Assembly (NCBI GenBank): GCA_963931925.1
Contig: OZ007579.1
Span: 40,126,033 to 40,190,032 of the forward strand
DNA length: 64,000 nucleotides
Direction of reading: 5' to 3'
Source: Onchidella celtica
Taxonomy: Eukaryota; Mollusca; Gastropoda; Systellommatophora; Onchidiidae
The stretch's first letter is position 1. The number at the start of each line of letters is the position of its first letter. The notes under the pieces were generated by a model. It saw nothing but the letters and a program-made list of their open reading frames with translations, did not search any database and had not been told where the DNA came from. Positions 22,098 to 32,352 of this stretch are shown here, one piece after another. Made by a program: the position numbers and the translations under genes.

Positions 22098-22218
22098 CAG
22101 AGGGGGTGGGAGAGAAAGACAGACAGAGGGACACAAACAGACAAGACAGACGTTCAGAGAATGTGTGAATGAGAGAGAAAGAACAGACAGACAGAGGGAG
22201 AGAGTGAGTGAATGAGTG

Positions 22219-22258
<40 letters not shown>

Positions 22259-22275
22259 CGGGGGAGGGGGGGGCG
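22098..22275. repeat. GA/GACA microsatellite region
   Basis: AGACAGACAGAGGGA blocks followed by about 18 GA units at 22221-22254, and then a G-rich end. Confidence 0.9.
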
Positions 22276-23044
22276 TGGGGGTGGTGGAACAAGAGGGGAA
22301 CTCACCGACAATGGCAAATTTACAGCTGCAATAAGAGTGACATATTAGAGATGACTGTCCCAGACTTCTTGCACGCCAGTCTGACGAACGTGAAGATTTG
22401 CCTTTTTTTTTTTATTTCACTTACTTAATGTTTATATTGGTGTTGTGATTGAATGATTTGAGAAAACAAATTGAATGCTATTTAAGTTTTTGGTTCTTTT
22501 TTTTTAAATCCAACTAAATTGTCATGAAATATTATATTATATTATAGCAGATCAAAGTTGCGGTAGTTGACAATCCGTTGTAGTATGGAATACCGGTCTT
22601 CATTTGGAATGCAAGAGGTAAATTCAATGTTGGTCGCGCCAATAATGATTCACCCTATCTCCACTTCTAACAGAAACTGAGATAGGACCACAGTATATGG
22701 GACATTCTTATGAAAACTGTGAAGCTATCTCGACTCTGGGAGCAGATTTTAAAGTGTTAAAAATTTGATCGAACTCTTTATACGGTTAACCCGATTTTAC
22801 ACTCGTGGTCTGACAGACACCAGACACTCACTCTCTTATTCCGTTGTTAGGGGACCGTCGCCTTATTACAAAGTCGTGTAAAGAAATTACTGTGGTGTGT
22901 TCACAGACTGTTTGCTATAGCTTAAAGGGTAAGCCAGACTAAGGCTGGCGTAGGCCCCCAGATTGGTGGCCCGCCGCCTAATTATTATCCATCACACACA
23001 CTAAAACAGTAGTCACTGAGCACACAGCCGCGGTATGAGTTTCA
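22276..23044. other. Intergenic DNA, no gene seen
   Basis: Unremarkable AT-rich sequence with a short ATATTATATTATATT stretch near 22530. Confidence 0.5.
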
Positions 23045-23049
23045 GCTCT

Positions 23050-23402
23050 TTGTTTTAGGAGGTTTCGTTGCCCTTGGCATTTACACCTCACTTTTTCTTG
23101 TTTTTATTTGTCTTGTTGTGGTAGGGATAGATCTACATGTTTAGAATTTTGCCCGGGCAGTGGCCTGTTCGGCCTGCTCTCTTCGAGTTCCAACTGCCAA
23201 GGTATCTTTAACGTGTGCAACGTGCCCCGGGCCCTCCACATTTTTTGTCCTATCCGAGAAGACTAGGTGCTCGATCCTACCTCCCATAGGATCAGGAACA
23301 GGAAAATACGAAAAAAAACTCCCAAAATCGCATCATGTCTGCACCGACGGGATTGGAACCCGGCACCTTCGACATGAGAAGCCTCTAGGTCACCGCGTCC
23401 CT
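23050..23402 (-). mobile_element. tRNA-derived SINE, tail type B
   Basis: Minus-strand copy. The left end is the complement of GGGCAACGAAACCTCCTAAA, preceded in SINE sense by AGGTGTAAATGCCAA. The body has CTATCCGAGAAGACTAGG. The head has the complement of a B box near 23350 and a degraded A box near 23390. Confidence 0.78.
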
Positions 23403-24280
23403 GTTGTGGTATAGGCAATGAGTAGTGGTACATTGTGATGCATAATAATTAGGCGACTAGCCACCAGTCTGGCGTCCACGCTGGCCCTGGACTGGGTTAC
23501 CACTAAATTGTAAAATACCACGCTTCCGTGCCAAACGCGAATTCATGATTGTTTAGGAGAGAATCAGCAATACAGAACAGTGCCTTTGCTATAATTATGC
23601 TAAGGGGCTATTTCATTCTTTCACCTTTCCTATGTCAAGGTGGTCAACTAATCAAATCGCTATGAAATCGTGCGTGTGTGTGTGTGTCTGATGGGGGGGG
23701 GGGGGAGGAATTCAAATTGCCAAGCACGCAGTCCTTGCTTTCGGTTTCTCTAACCCACTAGTGTCCAGATCAAATCGGCCAATCTCAAAACTTCTGAAAC
23801 CATAGGCTGAGCCGATCATAAATACACTGTAGTAAGATTATTACAAATATAATAATATGGGAATGTAGTTGGAGAAATTATTTGTTACTAAAATAAAAAG
23901 AACAAGTGTATCAAAGATAGAGCATTTTGGCTGCAGGTGACCTATTTCAAATATGGTACACTGGGCGTTAAAGGGTTGAAAGAAAAAAACCCAAAACATT
24001 CCAAACATTTCCCAATGGCTTTTTGTTTTTTTTTTAGTTATGTATTTGTGTGAATAATTAATATATGAGATACGTACTTTTGTTGTCGTCTGCCTGTATA
24101 AATTCAATTACTTGAAAAAAAAAAAAAGTACGGCTGTCTCTTTCTGCCTGTCTCTACTGAGATGGTCAATTTATGTTGTGAAAATTTGTCTTGTAGAAGT
24201 TCATGTAAGAATGAAAAGGTAAATAAATGTATCATGTTGTATTGTAAATTGTTGGTTGTTTGTTTCTTTTTAATGTATAT
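23403..24280. other. Intergenic DNA, no gene seen
   Basis: Contains a short (GT)n and a poly-G run near 23670-23705. Otherwise AT-rich. Confidence 0.5.
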
Positions 24281-24530
24281 TCCAGCCATTCATCCATAAA
24301 TTCATCAGTCCATCCATCCATCCATCCACCCATCTATCCATCCTCCCATTTATCCATCCATCCATCCATCCATCTGCTCGCTCATTCATCTATCCATCCA
24401 TCCATCCATCCGTCTATCCATCCATCCATCCATCCATCCGTCTATCCACCCATCCATCCATCCTTCCATCCAACCATCCATCCATCCATCCATCCATCCA
24501 TCCATCCATCCATCCATCCATCCATCAGCA
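24281..24530. repeat. (CATC)n microsatellite array 1
   Basis: CATCCATCCATC units with interruptions (TATC, CGTC, CACC, TTCC). The longest uninterrupted run is at its right end, 24474-24527. The open frame of Ile-His-Pro-Ser repeats is a by-product of the 12-base superperiod. Confidence 0.95.
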
Positions 24531-24833
24531 CTATAATCCTGCTACACAAACCTCAGGTTTTGCGATTCATAATAATAAAGGGAGTTCCACTTGGTTCTCG
24601 TTTTCCACAAATCGATTTCTAAACAGCAGGATCTCAACATTATAAAATATTGATCTAGATGAACACTTACATATTCTTATTAAGTATCATTGACAGTCAA
24701 TTGAACTACTGGTGGCATCACATGAAGTCGAGTCACCACTGGTATCGGTTTGAGTCTCTAGATGTTAAAGAAGAAGAATATTTCGGTTTTCTCTGCAGCT
24801 GCGATGTCTTGACATTGCTACACTTCTAGTAAT

Positions 24834-25350
24834 CTGTCTATCCATCTATTTTTCCTCTATGTCTGCCAATTTGTTTTCTTCCTGTCCGTCTTTCTGCATT
24901 TCTGCCTTCCTGTCTCTCTTTCTGTCCTCCTGTCTCCCTATTTATCTCTTTCTCTGTCTGTATTTGTATACTTGCATTTCTTTTTGTGTCTGTCTATCCG
25001 CATGCCTTTCTGCCTGTTCGTCTGTCTGCCCATTTGCTGCCCTGTCTAGTTGTCTAAGTCTCCCTGCCTTTCTGTCTGTCTCTCGGAGTGACTGTCTATT
25101 TATCAGTCTGTATCTGCCTGCCTAACTGTCTGTCTGTCGAGGTATCTGTCTCTTTATCTATCTGCCTTTGTCTGCATTCTAGCCTTTCTGTCTGTCTGTC
25201 TGTCTGTCTGGGAGTCTGTCGGGCAGTCAGTCTGTTGGGCTGTCAGTCTGTTTTTCTGTATGTGCCTGCTGCCTGTCTGTCATTTCATCTCGTAGTCTGT
25301 CTGTCTTTTTATTTGTTTGTCTGTCTCTCTGCATGGCTGTCAATGCCTTT
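24834..25350. repeat. (CTGT)n-type degenerate microsatellite
   Basis: CTGTCTGTCTG units are heavily interrupted by CTTT, CTGC and TATC. There are no conserved flanks. Confidence 0.9.
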
Positions 25351-25629
25351 GTCTAATATCAGTGTGTAATGATAAAGCATAGCTGTAAGCATAAGTCAGT
25401 TGGCGTATCCCTGTCACATCACAAGAGGAAGAATCCCATGGGGATAATACACACATTGGACTGGCGATGATGATGCCCATGCAGGCTGACTTTGATAGAC
25501 GGTCACAGTTTACAGCAGTCCTGCACATCAGGGTTCACTTCTGTCTATCTTTCCTTCTGCTGTTGATCTAATCCTCATTTAGCATCCATCCATCCATCTA
25601 TCAATTATAAGCTTACACCCATCTATCCA

Positions 25630-26201
25630 TTAACCCTTTGACTACTGACACTGTGAAAGCTAGATTTTCTCAAACACAGTGGCTACGTTTACGGCAGCCG
25701 GTGAACACAACTCACCATTTTCCTGTGTTGGGCTTTACTCCCTCTCGTGCGGCAGCGCTTCCTTTCTTTGTGTTTTTCTATTGGCAGTGGCTACGGTTAC
25801 GGCAGCCGGTGAATACAACTCACTATTTTTCTTTGTTCGGCTTTACTCCCGTTCGTACAGCAGGGCTTTCTTTCTTTGTTTTTTTCTATTGGGATATGAG
25901 CGTAATCTGCCGTAAACGTGGTCAGTGCCTTTTCTATTGGGGTATGAGCGTAATCTGCCGTAAACGTAGCCAGTGCCTTTTCTATTGGGGTATGAGCGTA
26001 ATCTGCCGTAAACGTAGCCACTGCCTTTCTCAAATCCAGTTTATAATGAGATCCATTTATTTCAGTTATTTTAAAAGGTAAATATGAATCTAAATCAGGC
26101 TATTGATCTGTATTTAACATCTGGTAACGGAGAAATAAACCTGGAACTGACGGAGCAAAAGAGAGTTAACAGCAATGCGGTTTCAGTACTGCAGGGGTTA
26201 A
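25630..26201. mobile_element. piggyBac-like MITE (P family) carrying a nested MITE
   Basis: It is bounded by TTAA at both ends, with termini TTAACCCTTTGACTACTGAC and the complement of CAGTACTGCAGGGGTTAA. The body matches the reverse complement of the 213-bp copy at 38429-38641 on both sides of a 360-base interruption. That interruption is M9 copy B plus one 9-bp duplicate. Without it the element is 212 bp, the same size as the other copy. Confidence 0.85.
25675..26025 (+). mobile_element. MITE family M9, copy B, internally amplified
   Basis: The 351-bp element has ends CACAGTGGCTACGTTTACGG and the complement of GGCAGTGGCTACGTTTACGG. It is flanked by TTTCTCAAA at 25666-25674 and 26026-26034. 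Internally the left half (about 115 bp) is present twice and the right end of about 50 bp (TATGAGCGTAATCTGCCGTA) three times. Confidence 0.9.
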
Positions 26202-26202
26202 T

Positions 26203-26585
26203 CACTTATCCATCAATCCATCTCCTTCTACTCGTCCGTCCATCCATCCGCCCGTCCGTCCATCCATCCATCTAGTCACTCATTTATCATCCATCCACCC
26301 ATCTGTCATTTATCCATCCATGCAATCCATTCATTCATCACCTCACCCATCACTCTCTATCCATTATCCATCCATTCATCTAGTCACTCATTTATCATCC
26401 ATCCACCCATCTATCACGTATCCATCCACGCAACCATTCATCCATTTATCACTCTCTATCCATTATCCGTCCATTTATCTAATCATTCATTTATCACCCA
26501 TCCTGCTTCTATCCATTAATCTATCCATCTATCATTTATCCACCCATCCATCCATATTCATCTATTCATCCATCCCTCCACAGTC
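26203..26585. repeat. (CATC)n microsatellite array 2
   Basis: An imperfect CATC/TATC array with an internal longer repeat. The block CACTCTCTATCCATTATCC occurs near 26351 and 26450, and ATTTATCATCCATCCACCCA near 26282 and 26390. Confidence 0.92.
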
Positions 26586-27182
26586 CGTTCTTTGCTTACA
26601 TCAATTTACCCTGCCACATTTGCCACCTTTTTTGACCGTCTGTCCGGCTGTATGTAAGATCTGAACCAAGCATGAACAACTTATAAATAGGAATCGTTTG
26701 AGTCAGCTGTACGATGTCTTTAGTTTAAACGTCATTTGTGTGAGTGTGAGTGTGTGTGTGGTAACAATTAAAATCAGGAAACGACAGCTCTGTCCAAAGG
26801 ATCACCGTTTTCAACAAGTTGCAATAATTAGGTCCCAAACTCGTTGATTTTAAGGAGCGAAACTGAATCTCATTTACTGGATGACATTGGGTCCCCGCCT
26901 GACGAACTTCAGGGGAGACAACCCCGAAAATACAAATGATTTGTTTATGTACCTTGACAATGACAGGTGGCACAAAGAAGCAAGGCTTAAATAAAGTCAG
27001 ATCTGGTCCTTAAAATGAGTCTGGTTCGCTACTGATTCCTGGGATCATTTGAAAACCGGCTTGTTTTAGCACGAGTTGCCCTGTCTTTGATTGTTCAATA
27101 AAAGTAGTCATGCTGGATCAGGCTAAGGCACGTCTGTCAGCTCTCATGTCTAAAGCCAATTTATTACTTCCTTTTCTTTCTC
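26586..27182. other. Intergenic DNA with a short duplicated module
   Basis: The segment around 26930-27180 (GGCACAAAGAAGCAAGGCTT AAATAAAGTCAGATCTGGTC) is repeated at about 27415-27600 (AAATAAAGTCAGATGTGGTC, CTTAAAATGAGTCT). Each copy leads into a CATC array. No gene seen. Confidence 0.6.
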
Positions 27183-27357
27183 CATCTTCCTCCCTCCATC
27201 ATTCCATTCATCCATCCCCACCCAACCACCCATCCATCCATCAATCCATTCACCCACCTATTCATCCATCAATCCATTCATCCACCCCCCCCATTATCCA
27301 TCCCACCCATCCATCCATCCATCCCACCCATCCATCCATCCATCCATCCATCCATCA
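27183..27357. repeat. (CATC)n microsatellite array 3
   Basis: CATCCATC units with CACC variants. The array is flanked on both sides by the duplicated non-repeat module. Confidence 0.93.
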
Positions 27358-27689
27358 CCGGGTGATGAAAGGCAAGGACAATAACCCAGGAAATACCATT
27401 AAATTATTCATTTATGTATCTTGAAAGGTCAATTACTGCAAAGAGGCAGTGCTCAAATAAAGTCAGATGTGGTCCTTAAAATGAGTCTTATTCGGTATTG
27501 ATTTAAAATACGACCATTTGAAACCCGACTTATTTTTACATTAGTTATACGCTCTTTGATGCTTCAGTAGACATGGTTACTTAGGCTAAGGGTCGTCTTT
27601 AAGGACTGATTTTCAGAGCAAAAATGTCATCTGATCTATTCTATTTTGTCCCTGTCCATCTCTCATTATATTGGTCTCCTCTTTCATGC

Positions 27690-28221
27690 AAAGGCCCATC
27701 TATCCATCCCACTATCCACCCATCCATCCATCAATCTATCCATCCATTCATCCACCCATTCCCCTATCCACCTGTCCGTCCATCTACCCAACCATCCATC
27801 CATCCATCCACCGATACGTCCATCCATTCAGCCATAGATCCATTCATCCGTCCATTCATCCATCCATCCACCCATAAATCTATCCATTCAGCCAGCCATC
27901 CATCCATTCATCCACCCATCCATCCACCCATCCATCCATCCATCCATTCATTCGTCCATCCACCCATTCATTCGTCTATTCATTCAGCCATCTATCCATC
28001 CATCCAACCGTCCGTCTGTTTATCCATCCATTCAGCCATCCGCCCATTCATCCATTTACCAATCCATCTATCCATCCATTCATTCATCCATCCATTTAGC
28101 CATTCATCCATCTACCCATCCATCTATTCATCCACCAATCCATTCATCCACCCATTCATCCACCCCTTCATCCACCCATCCATCCACCCACCTATTCATC
28201 CACCCATCCATCCATCCACTG
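27690..28221. repeat. (CATC)n microsatellite array 4
   Basis: The longest array, about 530 bases. CATCCATTCATCCACCCATC superunits keep a 12-base register, which explains a 235-codon open frame through it. Confidence 0.94.
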
Positions 28222-28570
28222 CAGACTTAAACCTAATACATGTATATGACCTCCTGTCCGTATCAGCCAAAGAATGTCTAAATAAGGATAATCCTTCACT
28301 GATATTTCATCATAATTTCATAATTATGTGACGGGCAAATACGATATGGAAATAACACGCTGTAATGTCAGAACTTGGAGGTGTCTGCGTCTTGAGAGTT
28401 CATGATCTAACACATTATTATTATCATTATAATTCTTTGTTTTGTTATGTCTGACAAATTGCAGTAATTTAGTAATTTTATAACTGCCTGTGGCATTCAA
28501 GGGGTGAGTGTGTGAGGAGCAACTTTTGTAGTAGTTTTGTACAGTACAGAAATGTATTTGTTAACTAGTA
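28222..28570. other. Intergenic DNA, no feature seen
   Basis: AT-rich sequence without gene or repeat. Confidence 0.5.
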
Positions 28571-28577
28571 CATATTA

Positions 28578-28774
28578 AGAAAGAGAGGGAGAGAGAGAGT
28601 GAGGGTACGGGGGGGGGGGGGGGGACAGAGACGGAGAGGGAGAAAGGAGGGGGGGGGAGAGAGATAAAGGGGCGAGAGACAGAGACGGGGCGAGGCGACG
28701 ACAGGGACAGGGGCGGAGAGAGAGAGGCGGAGAGAGAGAGAAGGGGGAGAGAGAGAGAGAGAGAGAGGGAGAGG

Positions 28775-28826
<52 letters not shown>

Positions 28827-28862
28827 TGAGAGGGACAGAGACAGAAACAGGAGGGAGAAAGA
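28578..28862. repeat. (GA)n/GGGA purine tract
   Basis: A nearly uninterrupted purine stretch with a run of about 16 G near 28610 and about 20 GA units near 28782-28822. Confidence 0.93.
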
Positions 28863-29960
28863 GTTGCTACTAATACTCTTTCATTGTAATGTATTTTGGA
28901 TCCACTTTAATGGAGGCAGGCGCTGTGTAGATATTTTCCATTATTATTATGTAATACTATCACAATTATGGATGAATTTCACAATCTGTTTGAAATGATG
29001 TTTCATTTACATCATTTGATTTTTGTTTGTTTAATCAGATTCTGTAAATTCAATCTTATTAAAATACTAAGAAATCATTAGAAACGCTGGAAAAGGCACA
29101 TTTTTTACTCATGGAATTCCACAACATTTGTTGCCGACTGCTGTACCATGTTTACTATGGTTTTTGTATTGGTGAACTGAATGTAAGTTGAAGAATGGCT
29201 GTCCTTCTAGCTCTGTCTTTCTCTATTTTCTCCTATTGTTCTTATTCATCCAGCTATCTATTGCTCGTATGTCCATCCATCTGTTTTTTTTTTATTCTTC
29301 TGACCGTCCATTTCAGACCCGTCTGTCTATCCCAAGTAGCTGTTTATAAACCATTTCCATCCATCAGTAAATCTTGGCTGTCTGGTTACTTTCTTTAAAA
29401 AGACTTTCTCCGGCACAGATCAATTCCACTGCAACTAATAAAACAAATATCCGTTGACAGCTCACTTAACCAGGCCCACTGTTATGAGAAACCACCTAGC
29501 TCGCGCCACAGCGCCGTATTATGACGTATCACCCAATCACGACCAGCAGTGCAGACCCCACGCAAAGACTTATGACGTCAAATGCAGGATTATTATTCTT
29601 TAGAACTCTCGACGCCAGAAAAAGAACGGCTGGCCCCCCAGGTAGCCTGGCTGGGCAAATTGATATTATAGAACGGTATGACAGACATTGTGCCTTGGGT
29701 TTCGAGAGTTCATTTTGGTCCACAGCGAGGGGAGAAAGTGATAATGAGATTTATCGTTGCATTTAGCAAAGATTTATTGCCTTGCTTTGCACTCAAGTCA
29801 TGCCATAGATAATGACTGGGGAGACAGGCTGTAATCGCGGTATTTCATTTCGACCTTTTGCTTTCATTATTAAATGTGATATATTTAGCAGTATGAGAAA
29901 ATGTCACCTGTATGAGAAAATTGATTTAAAATGCAAAATGTCATCGTGAGCACCGCACTG
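28863..29960. other. Intergenic DNA, no gene seen
   Basis: Mixed AT-rich sequence. A somewhat GC-richer island around 29490-29700 has an open frame, but no splice context or domain. Confidence 0.45.
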
Positions 29961-29969
29961 TGGTGGTAA

Positions 29970-30296
29970 ACAACAATAACTACAACAACATTGTCACCAG
30001 CAACAACAGCAAGAGCACCCCACCACCACCACAACAACAATGACAGCAAGTAGCAACAACAGCAACAGCAAGAGTACCATCACAGCCATCATCAACAACA
30101 ACACCAAAAACAGCACACACCCCTCACCCCTACCACCACCACCAACAACAACAACAACAATGACAGCAAGCAGCAACAACAGCAGCTACAGCAAAAGCAC
30201 CACAACGGCCATCATCAACAACCACAGCAACAGCAAGATCTTCACCATCAACAACAGCGGCAACAACAACAATAACAACATCAGCAACACAAAGAG
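29970..30296. repeat. (CAA/CAG/CAC)n trinucleotide repeat
   Basis: CAACAACAGCAACAGC units with a longer duplicated block: CAACAATGACAGCAAG occurs near 30036 and 30156, and CCATCATCAACAAC near 30083 and 30208. The Asn/Ser-rich frame through it is not treated as a protein. Confidence 0.9.
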
Positions 30297-30454
30297 CACC
30301 AGCTTTGAAGAAACCAGTCTTTCTAATGCTTTGCATAGCTGTTCACAAAAAGAACATGGTTCAGGTAAAGACACCAAACACACCTATTCAAACACATACG
30401 CTGTACTCAAATTAAAAAAAAAACACACACCAGACACACATACAAACAGAAATG

Positions 30455-30985
30455 CTGATCAAACAGACACTAACTTTCCAAAAACATACCAGACACACAT
30501 AAGAGACTAAATACTGGTCAAAACAAGACACAAATGCTGGTCAAACATACACTAACTTTCCAAAAACATACCAGACACACATAAGAGACTAAATACTGGT
30601 CAAAACAAGACACAAATGCTGGTCAAACATGCACAAACTTTCCAAAAAAACATACAAGTACTACAAGGCACAAATGCTGGTCAAACATACACTAATTTTC
30701 CAAAAAGTACAAGACACAAAATAATGCTGATCAAACATACACTAATTTTCCAAAAACGTACAAGACACCAAATAATGCTGATCAAACATACACTAATTTT
30801 CCAAAAACGTACAAGACACAAAATAATGCTGATCAAACATACACTAACTTTCCCAAAAACGTACCAGACACAAAATAATGCTGATCAAACATACACTAAC
30901 TTTCCAAAAACGTACAAGACACAAATTATTAATGCTGATCAAACATACACCAAAAATACGTACAAGACGTACATATAAAACACAA
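30455..30985. repeat. Minisatellite, about 51 bp, ten or so units
   Basis: The core is GCTGATCAAACATACACTAA followed by YTTTCCAAAAACGTACAAGA and CACAAAATAAT. The left units are longer (about 87 bp), with an added ATAAGAGACTAAATACTGGT block. The array becomes more regular to the right. Confidence 0.9.
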
Positions 30986-32216
30986 GTACTAATAAAAAAT
31001 AAAAAAAAAGAAATTCTGAACATTTTCTTGGTAACTGAATTTTTTTTCTTTTTTTATTTCTCATTACAACAGTTGAAAAGTAAATATATACAGTATGCGG
31101 CTGTACAAAACACACTAATCGGACAGTTAAAAACGTGGAGACCATTGTGAAAAAGGAAAGGATTGAGGGGGCCAGGTTGGGGGGCAAAATATAGGCATAA
31201 TAATCGTCAACTGGGATAAGAAATGGTAAAAGGGCGTAAGACAAGATAATAATAAATCGTAAAAAAAAAAATTAAAAATTAAAGATTATCAAAACAAACG
31301 GGGGAAACAACAAAAAAATTATACATCTTACATAAGATTAGAAAGTTCATGAGAGAAATGATGAAAAAAAAACAACCGAAGAATATTTCCTCCCTATAAA
31401 AAGCTTGAGTGTAATAAAAAACATGCTCATCTTAAGTTTTTAAATTATTGATTGTTTTTATTAAAACTAACATTTCTTTTTTTAAAAAGTGTCATTACTT
31501 TGTATTTTTCTGATGTTACACAATTAAATTTCACCTCTGACTATTATTTTAGTCTCTACTGTTGTCAAAAGGTTCCTGTTTTTAATTTACCTGAGTTTTG
31601 AATTTGAGTTTAAAACGCTGCATCAGCAAAGATAATCCCCGCTTTGCATCTGCAATTAACTTGCCACATGGCGAATGACTCGCCTCCAGCGCTGAAAACT
31701 AAAAAGTCAACTATTTTGTAAGTGTAATATAATTTTTTTTTTTCTTTTACATAATAAAGTAACAGGTCTGCTCAGTAAGTCTTTGAGGCTTTGGTGAAAA
31801 AATGATGGGAACAACAGTGCTTCGCATAAGATTATCAATCCATTAACTGGCAAAAAAAAAAAAAAAAAGAACAAAAATATGTAAATATGTATGAAAACAA
31901 AAAATATTCAGGAAAGAAATTCTTAGTGACATCAATTGACTTTCTGCATGGTAAGAATGGAAAATGCTTTCAAGGGTTGTTAAAGAAAACATTCCTTTAC
32001 CACGAAAACAAATGTTTCTACAAAAACATGAAACGAATTATTTCAATTTTATGTCCTTTTTTTTTTTATTATTATTATTTTACAAAAGTTACACATCAGG
32101 TAGAAAAAAAAACAACCAAAAGGATTTTAAAAAAAGACGAAGAAGAAACTATAAACGTGCATATTGAACTTGTTTGGGTCATTATACGATAAAAAATAGG
32201 CAATAGTTTCAGAAGA

Positions 32217-32352
32217 AAATAATAATAAAAATAATAAATATTATTTATAATAATTAATAATAATAATAATAATCATTATCATAAAAATAATAATAAATAA
32301 TAACAATCATTCATAGTAATAACAATAATAACATAATAATAATAATAATATT
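32217..32352. repeat. (AAT)n microsatellite
   Basis: AATAATAATAAT units with ATT and AAC interruptions. Confidence 0.92.

Noticed and set aside
27624..28331. 235-codon open frame of Ile-His-Pro-Ser repeats
   Set aside because: It is the 12-base register of a (CATC)n microsatellite. Similar frames appear in every CATC array here.
30040..30510. Asn/Ser/Thr-rich 156-codon frame resembling a prion-like protein
   Set aside because: It translates a CAA/CAG/CAC trinucleotide array running into a minisatellite. No start context, splice sites or conserved block.
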